64,000 bases of DNA from SpSt-398 sp041752235 (GTDB lineage Bacteria; Bacteroidota; Bacteroidia; Chitinophagales; Chitinophagaceae): NCBI GenBank assembly GCA_041752235.1, contig JBGSHM010000009.1, forward strand, positions 62,001-126,000. The letters are read 5' to 3'. Shown here piece after piece: positions 1 through 8,000 of the stretch. The position numbers were made by a program, and so were the translations under genes. The notes beneath the pieces were generated by a model. It made no database searches, was not told where the DNA came from, and saw nothing but the letters and a program-made list of their open reading frames with translations. Position 1 is the stretch's first letter; each line of letters begins with the position of its first letter.

Positions 1-175
1 TCTGAAGACCTCAGCAGCGGCGGATTTTATTCCAACCAGTTTTCGTTCCCCGTAGGGGAACCGGGTCGGTGGCAGGGTGGCTATTTGGAAAAAATGTCAG
101 GGGCGCTCCGTAGGAGCGCAGGGTGCGGAAATACATCTGTCTTAATAGTGTTGCGATCAATTTTATAAAATATTT
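1..175. repeat. Intergenic hairpin repeats at window start
   Basis: No gene is supported here. Two short palindromes are visible: GTTCCCCGTAGGGGAAC near 45-61 and GCGCTCCGTAGGAGCGC near 103-119. They resemble the other stem-loop intergenic repeats of this genome. An open frame on the minus strand (11-205) runs through both hairpins and has no recognisable features, so it is not called. Confidence 0.5.
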
Positions 176-258
176 GTAATAGTATAGTATTACAAATTGT
201 GTCATTTGTAATAAAATAGTATTACATTTGTAGTATTAAAGTAATAGTATAATATTAC
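176..258. promoter_or_regulatory. Three tandem palindromic operators before the HTH/Fic pair
   Basis: Three 18-bp palindromes of the form GTAATA-N6-TATTAC lie at 176-193, 208-225 and 241-258. They are spaced 32 and 33 bp apart, about three helical turns, and the last ends 3 bp before the ATG of the HTH gene. This layout is what a cooperative autorepressor would use; binding by the HTH protein encoded just downstream is inferred. Confidence 0.75.
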
Positions 259-261
259 AAA

Positions 262-720
262 ATGAAAAACAACGCCCTTCAAAATCAGCAGTTAAGTGCT
301 AAGATGCAGGCTTTTATGGAGCCGGTGAGGCAGGCTCAGCCCCCTACAGGCTGGATCCGGGCCATTCGGATGGCGTTGGGTATCTCGTTGGAGCAGCTTG
401 GGAATAAACTGGGAATTTCCAGACAAAGCATGCGGCACATGGAAATGCGTGAGCGTGAGGGGTCCGTCACTTTAAAGTCTTTGCGTGAAGCGGCGGATGC
501 CCTTGATATGCATTTGGTGTATGGCTTTGTACCCAAAGACGGCACATTGAAGGCCTTGATTGAACGAAAGGCAAGAGAGTTGGCAACGGAGATCGTATTG
601 CGCACAAGTCATACTATGCGGTTGGAAGATCAGGAAAACTCGGAAGAGCGCATACAAAAAGCCATTGAAGAAAAAACGGCTCAATTTGTACATGAACTCC
701 CTAAGATACTATGGGATTAG
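262..720 (+). CDS. HTH antitoxin-like protein, 'mobile mystery protein A' type
   Basis: A 152-residue protein with an Xre-type helix-turn-helix at about residues 30-80 (LGISLEQLGNKLGISRQSMR). The architecture and the adjacent Fic gene match the 'mobile mystery protein A' family, which travels with protein B on accessory DNA. It probably binds the three palindromes immediately upstream and represses its own operon, and may neutralise the Fic partner. The ATG follows the third operator directly. Its stop overlaps the next start by 10 nt, so the two are translationally coupled. Family assignment is from recognised sequence pattern; repression and antitoxin roles are inferred. Confidence 0.85.
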   Translation: MKNNALQNQQLSAKMQAFMEPVRQAQPPTGWIRAIRMALGISLEQLGNKLGISRQSMRHMEMREREGSVTLKSLREAADALDMHLVYGFVPKDGTLKALIERKARELATEIVLRTSHTMRLEDQENSEERIQKAIEEKTAQFVHELPKILWD

Positions 721-1310
721 CATTGATATATACCAATGGTCAAACCCCCTTGGAAGAGGAGGAGAAGGATGCTTTGCTGATTCCCACCATTTCCACGCGT
801 GGTGAACTTGACGAATTTGAGCAACAGAATATTGAGAATGCGATGGCCTTTTACTGGGGACGTCGCATTACAATGAAGCGATTTTTTACCGAGGCCTTTG
901 TAAAGGAAGTCCATCGAAAAATGTTTGGTGATGTATGGAAATGGGCCGGAGAGTTCCGCCAAACGGACAAGAACATTGGAGTAGATAAATGGACCATACC
1001 CACGGCCCTAAGGACCTTACTAGACGATGCGCAGTATTGGGTCCATAAGGAGGTGTACAGTCACCAGGAAATTGCCCTGCGTTTCAAACACCGACTGGTA
1101 AGCATTCATTGTTTTCCCAATGGCAATAGGCGCCACAGCCAGTTAATGGCGGATCTGTTGATCTATCGGCTATTCAAAGCACCCCGGCCTTTTTCGTGGG
1201 GGCAAACAAGTGTAGAGCCAAAGGAGGAGGTGCGTAAAATGTATCTGCTTGCATTGAAGGATGCCGATCGGGGGGATTATGGGGAGTTGATGAGGTTTGC
1301 GGAGATGTGA
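711..1310 (+). CDS. Fic-domain protein, 'mobile mystery protein B' type
   Basis: A 199-residue Fic protein, predicted to transfer AMP or another nucleotide to a target. The Fic loop is at residues 133-142, HCFPNGNRRH. Compared with the canonical HPFxxGNGR, Pro is Cys and the third glycine is Arg, so catalytic competence is uncertain. An S-x3-E segment at residues 28-32 (STRGE) sits where class II Fic proteins carry the self-inhibitory helix, although the G/N that normally follows is Leu. The gene overlaps the HTH gene by 10 nt and forms a likely two-gene toxin/antitoxin-like operon beside a restriction island. Confidence 0.85.
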   Translation: MGLALIYTNGQTPLEEEEKDALLIPTISTRGELDEFEQQNIENAMAFYWGRRITMKRFFTEAFVKEVHRKMFGDVWKWAGEFRQTDKNIGVDKWTIPTALRTLLDDAQYWVHKEVYSHQEIALRFKHRLVSIHCFPNGNRRHSQLMADLLIYRLFKAPRPFSWGQTSVEPKEEVRKMYLLALKDADRGDYGELMRFAEM

Positions 1311-1444
1311 AGGGTTGAATTAGAGAGGATACAATAGGCTTTCAGTCGTTGGTGTTTCCCGTTTGGACTAATAGCAGCAAAGTATCTTGGTTAGCTGGAA
1401 ACCGCGATCGGGTAAGTAAACCTATATTTATATAGATTTGGGTT

Positions 1445-1861
1445 ATGGATGTTCTGACACCAGATCAGCGTCGAAGGAATATGCAGGCTATAAAAAATAA
1501 GGGTACAAAGGATGAGGTACTCTTAGCAAAGGCATTGTGGGCTAAAGGGTACAGGTACAGAAAAAATAACTCAAAAGTTTTTGGTAAACCTGACTTAACA
1601 ATTAGTAGGTTCAGACTCGCGATTTTCGTGGATAGTGAATTTTTCCATGGCAAGGATTGGGTTAAGGAGAAATATCGAATCAAGACCAATAGGAAGTTTT
1701 GGTGGACTAAAATTGAAAGGAATATCGAAAGGGACATCATAGTTAATAAAAACCTCGTGGAAACCGGGTGGAAAGTTTTGCGGTTCTGGAGCTCCGAAAT
1801 ACGAAAAAATTTAGCAAATTGCGTTACCCTAATAGAAAAGGAAATTAAACATGGCGACTAA
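1445..1861 (+). CDS. vsr: Very short patch repair (Vsr-like) endonuclease
   Basis: A 138-residue protein of the Vsr family. These enzymes nick at T:G mismatches produced when 5-methylcytosine deaminates. The N-terminus has the family pattern RRRNMQAIKNKGTKDE, then YRYRKN, GKPDLTI (nuclease-core Asp) and IFVDSEFFHGKDW, where Vsr normally has IFVDGCFWHG. The CxWHxH zinc-site residues are only partly kept. The stop overlaps the start of the C5-methyltransferase by 11 nt, the expected partnership because Vsr repairs the mutagenic by-product of m5C. Function is confident at family level; the degenerate metal site leaves activity open. Confidence 0.85.
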   Translation: MDVLTPDQRRRNMQAIKNKGTKDEVLLAKALWAKGYRYRKNNSKVFGKPDLTISRFRLAIFVDSEFFHGKDWVKEKYRIKTNRKFWWTKIERNIERDIIVNKNLVETGWKVLRFWSSEIRKNLANCVTLIEKEIKHGD

Positions 1862-3089
1862 AACTTATAGCAAAATAAAGGAGTCTTTCAATCTAAAGCT
1901 CGACAAGCATCTTAATGATGGATTTGCGGCGGTCACGCATTTTTGGCAAAGTCAGGGAAATGGAGTAGGAAGTTATTACGAGGCGAACGCTAAGTCATAT
2001 ATGAAGAATGAAATGCTGCAAACGAATGAAGAGCCGGAGCAGCTTTATGTCCCCTTAAAGTTTGATGTACCATTCCCTCCTCCGGGTAAACCTAAATTTA
2101 AGTTTATTGACTTGTTTGCCGGGATTGGGGGTATAAGACTTGCATATCAGAATCTTGGGGGAAAGTGCGTGTTTACCAGCGAATGGAACAATTTTGCAAA
2201 AAAGACCTATGAAGCCAATTTTGGTGAAGTTCCGTTTGGGGATATAACTAAGATTGACGAAAAAAATATCCCGGAACACGATGTACTTCTTGGAGGATTC
2301 CCCTGCCAGCCGTTTTCTATTGCCGGGGTATCTAAAAAGAATGCACTTGGTAGAAAACATGGCTTTTTGGATGAAACACAGGGCACATTGTTTTTTGATA
2401 TTGCCAGAATTATTAAAGCAAAACGCCCAAAGGCTTTTATGCTAGAAAACGTCAAGAATCTTGTTTCACATGATAAGAGAAGAACATTTACAGTAATAAG
2501 TAAAACATTAGAAGGACTTGATTATTGGATCTTTTTTAAAGTTCTCGACAGCAAATATTACGTTCCACAACATCGGGAGAGGATTATTATTGTTGGATTT
2601 GACAAACATCTTTTTTCTGAAGAACCTGCATTTGTCTTTCCTCAGGTAAAGGATCCGGAAAACAAAATTAAGACGATACTGGAATCAGGGGTTGACAAGA
2701 AATATACCTTATCAGATAAGCTCTGGAATTATCTGAAAAATTATGCTGAAAAACATAAAGCAAAAGGCAACGGTTTTGGTTTTGGATTAACCGATCTGAA
2801 TGGAATTTCGAGAACTATTTCAGCCAGGTACTACAAGGATGGCTCTGAAATTCTGATTCCCCAAGGGGGGAAGAATCCCCGAAGGCTTACGCCCAGGGAG
2901 TGTGCAAGACTACAGGGCTTCCCCGATAACTTTATGATACCTGTATCAGACAACCAAGCCTATAAACAGTTTGGGAATTCAGTAACCGTGCCACTTATGC
3001 AAGCAGTTGGTGAGAAAGTGGTACAAATTCTTATGAAAATAAATGAACCTTCAAAACCTAAAACGACTGTTCGCAGACAGAGGGTGTAG
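1851..3089 (+). CDS. DNA (cytosine-5-)-methyltransferase of a type II R-M system
   Basis: A 412-residue C5-cytosine methyltransferase that protects host DNA from the adjacent restriction enzyme. The motif order is complete: motif I DLFAGIGG (87-94), motif IV PCQ with the catalytic Cys (151-153), motif VI ENV (199-201), motif VIII QHRER (240-244), motif IX RRLTPRECARLQGFP (344-358) and motif X FGNSV (374-378). The first 80 residues are an extra N-terminal region. The gene overlaps vsr by 11 nt upstream and the restriction gene by 47 nt downstream. Base composition is AT-rich against the backbone, consistent with transfer. Confidence 0.95.
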   Translation: MATKTYSKIKESFNLKLDKHLNDGFAAVTHFWQSQGNGVGSYYEANAKSYMKNEMLQTNEEPEQLYVPLKFDVPFPPPGKPKFKFIDLFAGIGGIRLAYQNLGGKCVFTSEWNNFAKKTYEANFGEVPFGDITKIDEKNIPEHDVLLGGFPCQPFSIAGVSKKNALGRKHGFLDETQGTLFFDIARIIKAKRPKAFMLENVKNLVSHDKRRTFTVISKTLEGLDYWIFFKVLDSKYYVPQHRERIIIVGFDKHLFSEEPAFVFPQVKDPENKIKTILESGVDKKYTLSDKLWNYLKNYAEKHKAKGNGFGFGLTDLNGISRTISARYYKDGSEILIPQGGKNPRRLTPRECARLQGFPDNFMIPVSDNQAYKQFGNSVTVPLMQAVGEKVVQILMKINEPSKPKTTVRRQRV

Positions 3090-4344
3090 AAAGCTATACA
3101 TCAAAAAACTCTCTCCAAATGATAATTCAAAGAATCAGATTTATCTGGCAGGGAGTTTTGATATTCTGAACATTTTCCCGGTATCGCATATTGTTGCCGA
3201 AGAAGCAGGAGACTGGAAAAAAGAGAGGTTTAAGGCTGCCGTTAATTTCTCCTGGATATCCGATGACGGAAATTTGTACTTAGCTCCCAATTCTCAGTTT
3301 ATCCTCTATCCAAAGTATCCAGAAGTAAGATTTTCCGGATTTCTTATCAATTGTAAACAAGCCCCATCTGATTTGCTCAACAATCGAATGGAAGGTAGGT
3401 TGCTATTTATCGGTGTAGGAAGAGACGGTTCTTTGATTGGCTATGTTTGTGCACATGATACTATGCTCGCCCGGGAATTCGAATCTTTGCATATTGGGGA
3501 TTTTCACGGAGTCTTCTCAGTCATGCTACTGGAAGCAGAAGGCAAGGTAAAGTTGTTAGACGAATTAAGACGTATACATCTTCTGGACTGGATAGAATCA
3601 AAAAGACTTGATAAAACTGGAGGAGTTGTATCGTGTACATCCTCAAATTGTGGAGGGTATACACTGGAAGCAGAGTTGGGGATCACACCTAATGGTTACT
3701 CTGAACCTGATTTTCTTGGCTGGGAGGTCAAGCAATTTGGTGTAAAAAATTTTGATTCAATAAAAAATGCAGTCATTACCCTTATGACACCGGAACCAAC
3801 AGGCGGTTATTATAGGACTGAAGGGGTTGAAAAATTCTTGTTTAAATATGGGTACCCCGACAAAATGGGACGCCCCGACAGAATTAATTTTGGTGGTATA
3901 CATAAGGCAGGTGTGAAGCAGCTCTCAACGAATCTGACACTTTCATTACTAGGGTTTGATCTTGAAAGTGGAAAGATCAGAAACGCAGGGGGTAGAATAG
4001 CCTTGCTTGCTAATGATGGAACCGAAGCAGCAGCTTGGGATTTTGCCTCACTACTTAAGCATTGGAATCGAAAACATAACCAGGCTTGCTATGTGCCATC
4101 AATGGTTAGCAAAGGTGATACAAGGAAGTATAAGTTTGGAAGTAAAGTGATTCTTGGTGAAGGAACAAGTTTTCAGTTATTTCTAGCCCAGATGGCAAAA
4201 GGAAATATTTATTTTGACCCTGGAATAAAGATGGAGAGTATTTATAGTTCAAGAATAATAAAAAGGCGAAGTCAATTTAGAATAAAATTTAATGAATTAA
4301 AAATGCTCTATTATAATAATGACCAAGTTAATCTCTTTACCTAG
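3043..4344 (+). CDS. MvaI/BcnI-like type II restriction endonuclease
   Basis: A 433-residue protein. Residues 203-231 contain GGYTLEAELGI followed by PDFLGWEVK, an arrangement seen in MvaI/BcnI enzymes, with a PD-x4-E-x-K active site at D223, E228 and K230. MvaI and BcnI cut CCWGG and CCSGG as monomers. This protein is much longer and carries about 200 residues N-terminal to the nuclease core that may contribute to target recognition. It overlaps the methyltransferase by 47 nt, the tightest coupling in the operon. Target CCNGG-like is an inference from the family; a different specificity is possible. Confidence 0.85.
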   Translation: MNLQNLKRLFADRGCRKLYIKKLSPNDNSKNQIYLAGSFDILNIFPVSHIVAEEAGDWKKERFKAAVNFSWISDDGNLYLAPNSQFILYPKYPEVRFSGFLINCKQAPSDLLNNRMEGRLLFIGVGRDGSLIGYVCAHDTMLAREFESLHIGDFHGVFSVMLLEAEGKVKLLDELRRIHLLDWIESKRLDKTGGVVSCTSSNCGGYTLEAELGITPNGYSEPDFLGWEVKQFGVKNFDSIKNAVITLMTPEPTGGYYRTEGVEKFLFKYGYPDKMGRPDRINFGGIHKAGVKQLSTNLTLSLLGFDLESGKIRNAGGRIALLANDGTEAAAWDFASLLKHWNRKHNQACYVPSMVSKGDTRKYKFGSKVILGEGTSFQLFLAQMAKGNIYFDPGIKMESIYSSRIIKRRSQFRIKFNELKMLYYNNDQVNLFT

Positions 4345-4392
4345 TCTAATAAGTAAATAATTATTTTAGGATGTAAAACAAATCCCAGTGAC

Positions 4393-5076
4393 CTACACTC
4401 TTGGTAGAATTTTATTTAGAAACTCAATTAAAGGTAATAAGTCATCATGCGTAAGATTCCATAATTTTTTCAAATGTGTTAAATTATTCTCTTTATTTTG
4501 AGGGCTATTTTTTTCAAGCATCATATAGATATACCATTCAATTTTTGTTTTTCTGAAATCCATAATTCTTGAAATCCCCGGAGGAATTGGATTTTCTAAT
4601 GACTGAAGGCAATTTACATATTTCTTTAGGCAATTAAAAAATGGTTCCCCATTAGAACTGACGAGGTTTTCCAGTAAGGTCTCCAGATTACCATTTTCCT
4701 TATTATTTGGTATCAAAAAGTATGGGATATTTTCATTATCTATTTTTTCTTTTAAGTATTTATCTCTTTCAATAAAGCCACCTTTAGGGTCCTGATGATT
4801 AGGGGTGTCAGTGTCGAGTATAATAACACTTTTTATGCCCAACTTCAAGTCTACGGTCTTTATATGTGAAATCAAACTTAATAGACTTTTTTCACTAACT
4901 CCACCACCATCACCTTTTAGGTCAAATGTGTTTAAATTAACGACACAATTGTCGCCATTTATTGTGCATTTGTTCCTCTCTTTATTAAACTGAAGTTCTT
5001 TATTCAGAATGTTTCCAATAACTAATGATAAAAACAAAATATCACTTTTCCCTTCTAAATAAATATTTAATTCCAT
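4393..5076 (-). CDS. TOPRIM (DUF3226/OLD-like) protein, partner of helicase-ATPase
   Basis: A 227-residue protein. The N-terminus YLEGKSD gives the TOPRIM glutamate (E8) and D12, and the strand SVIILDTDTPN gives the DxD pair (D88, D90). NNKENGNLETLLE at about 124-136 matches the DUF3226-type TOPRIM group. TOPRIM domains of this kind act as nucleases or RNA-targeting toxins with an ABC ATPase (PARIS AriB, OLD nucleases, GajA C-terminus). The start lies 3 nt after the stop of the 1558-residue helicase-ATPase, so the two are cotranscribed and probably form one complex. It is convergent with the restriction gene. Nuclease activity and defence role are inferred. Confidence 0.75.
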   Translation of the reverse strand: MELNIYLEGKSDILFLSLVIGNILNKELQFNKERNKCTINGDNCVVNLNTFDLKGDGGGVSEKSLLSLISHIKTVDLKLGIKSVIILDTDTPNHQDPKGGFIERDKYLKEKIDNENIPYFLIPNNKENGNLETLLENLVSSNGEPFFNCLKKYVNCLQSLENPIPPGISRIMDFRKTKIEWYIYMMLEKNSPQNKENNLTHLKKLWNLTHDDLLPLIEFLNKILPRV

Positions 5077-5079
5077 AAC

Positions 5080-8000
5080 CTATTGACGTCCTCTTATTTC
5101 GAATTCATTAGAAAGTGAAAACTTTAAGTCTTCGAATGATCTAATTATTGGCACAATTGAATTTGAAATTGTGTTTCTTTCTAATGTTATAATTTTGCTG
5201 TTAATTCTGAAATTCTCATTATCAACCAAGACTTGATAAAATGTTTTTAACCATTCTTCATTGTGGGTTGTCATAAAGATCTGTACATTTAGATCATTTG
5301 CAACAGTTAAAAGTATTTCAATATACTTTCTAAAATTACTAAAATGTATTCCTGCATCAATTTCATCAACCATTAATATTTTATTCTTTAGAGCGTAAAG
5401 TGATACAAGAATTCGAAACAGTCTATTACTGCCCTCACCATAATCATACAATGGAATTGTCATTTCGATTCCATCTCTTATTTCTTCAATATAGATTAGT
5501 TTGGTAGATGGGTCTAAATTTATATTGGTTATTTTAGGAATAAATAAGCTCATGTGTTTAATAAAGGCATTCCGCACACTAGAAACTGCGCCAATATTAT
5601 CATAATAAACGGATGTCAAAAATTCTGAATAACCTTTCCCAAAGGGAACAATTGGGTATAGAGTAATAGGAATTGAAGTATCTCTATTTGTCCAAAGATG
5701 CTGGAGATTGCTAGAAAATTGAATCTTTGAAACTCGGTCTTTGACAATAATAAAATCCTCTACTCCAACATCTTCTCTTGCAGTATATTTAAGTAGTTCA
5801 GATTGAGTTGGTTTTCTCACTTCATAAACCCAAGACCTTCGACCTTTCATAAGTGTATACCGCAATTCTTTAGAGGTTGCATTTTTTGAAACAAACGAAT
5901 CAAAAATATCAATGAATTTACCAGTTGATTCCGAAAAGTTTTTCCTGCTTTTGAAGCAGTAGATAAGATGTTTTGCAAACTGGTCTGCATCTTGTGTGAA
6001 CATTAATGCCTCCAACAGGCTTGTTTTTCCTGAATTGTTACCACCTACAATAAGATTTATTAAGGAGAGATGTTTAAGTTCGAAACTTTTAAAACTTCTG
6101 AAATTATCTATTTTTACTGTACTAAAGTGATTTGGAGGCTCACTGGTGAAAATTTGTGGCTCATCAGGTATTCGATCAATTTCCTCAATTGACCAATCTG
6201 AATTGCTTTCGCTAAATTTGAATTGAAAGTTCTTAAATTCTTTATTTAGCTCGGTAATGCGATCTTCAACAGTTAGATAGTTAAATCTTAAAAGGCTCCA
6301 CATATTCTTGGCCCACCTCTCCTTAGCATATATTGCCAATAATTCATCGTTTGAATATCGAAGGAAAGTTAAATAGCAGTTTAGTATTGATGATTTTTGT
6401 GACTCGGCTTCCACCCGTTTACCGTATGACAGCATTAATTCATAATTACCCTTAAACATTGAAGCCAGATATATATGCTCTATTAACTCTTGGGATTCTT
6501 CATAATTTTCAAATATTATGTTATGGTGTTCTGTCTCCTCTATAATTTCTTTAGAAAGATGAAGACGCTCACTGATGGGAATATTTTCATATAGTAGCCT
6601 GCCCTTCCATAAGGTAGATGAATTGGTATCCAACTCAGTGGTCGAAATTTCAATTCTTGCTTTTATATATTCTATATTATGTTCATTTTGTACTCCTAGA
6701 TTTTGGGCAACTTCCCAAGATCGTATAGCCCCCACGAAATTTCTAGTATCATAGTAAAGTTTGCCAATTTTTAGCCATAATTGATGATCAAATTCCGTCA
6801 CACAAGCTTCCATTATTGATGCTAACATTCGCTTTTCTTCGGTAGATCCAACATTTAAATTGATAAAAGCTGACGATAAAGTGTTATACCATTCAATATC
6901 TCTAATTGCGTCTTGAATTACTAATCTCAATGAATGAGCTCTTTCTATTTCTTCTTTATTCCATATACCGGCAGAAATCAAGTTAGCCAGAAGAATTCTA
7001 GACTCTTGTTTGTTTCCCGATTGATATTTGGCAATTGATTTCAGTTGATTCCAATTCCTAGATACAAAGTAAACTTGTGCAGCCTCTTCCCATTTACCAG
7101 CTTTTTCAAAGTATGATCCAGCGAGTATAAAATTTCGTTTAATTTCTTCTTTTAATCCGTAACAATAATTTGCCTCATCTATTTTACCCAGCATTAGGAA
7201 AACATTTGCTGCGACAACCAGACGTGAGCTATTAGAATCTATTTTCCCCTGCTCCATATCAAGAATTGCATTTGCCAAGGCATCTTCTGGAGTGCTTTCA
7301 AGTGCATTTACTAATCCTGTTTCTGGATTGAATGGAAGTATTTCATCAAGTTCAAAGTAGTTTTCCCAACTTTCTTCTGTTGTTTTATGTTTTAATAGGG
7401 GAAGCCAGAAAGTTTCTGCAGCCTTTTGTGAATCTATAATAATTAATTCATTTTGAGCTCTTGTAATGGCAACATATAGCTTATTAAAGAAAAACCGTTT
7501 TCTAAAATCTTGAATTGAGTTTGTTGTATCTAATTCCCCAAAATCCAAAAGATATTTATCGCCGAAGCCATATACGACTACTTGTGAGTATTCAGCTCCT
7601 TTTGCGTCTATACTGCTCTTAATATCAGTAAAATGCAAATCGTCGAGTAATTTCTCTTCATTAATATAGTGATATTCCTCATCAATATCAATAGGAATAA
7701 TGAATGACTTGTACTTGAATTTCGCTCTAAACAGTTCTAGGTTGTTTTTTTCCTGTAACCATTCCTTGTAATGAAGCACTGGAATTTTTGCGCTTTGTTT
7801 ATTTCTTTTTGAAGATTGTTTTCTTGCAGATTCTTCGTTTAAATAGAATTTCCTGAATGATTGAACGATATTGGCAAGCCGGATGATGTCTTTAGATGAC
7901 CTATAATTGTATTCGGGGTTATATGTCGATCGAGTTTTGTTGTATTTGAAGCCAGTTTCTTTAAATGTTTCATAAAACATTTGGTGAAGACGTGTTTCTG

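Noticed and set aside
11..205. 64-residue minus-strand open frame at window start
   Set aside because: It runs through two hairpin repeats and the operator region, has no start context and no family pattern.
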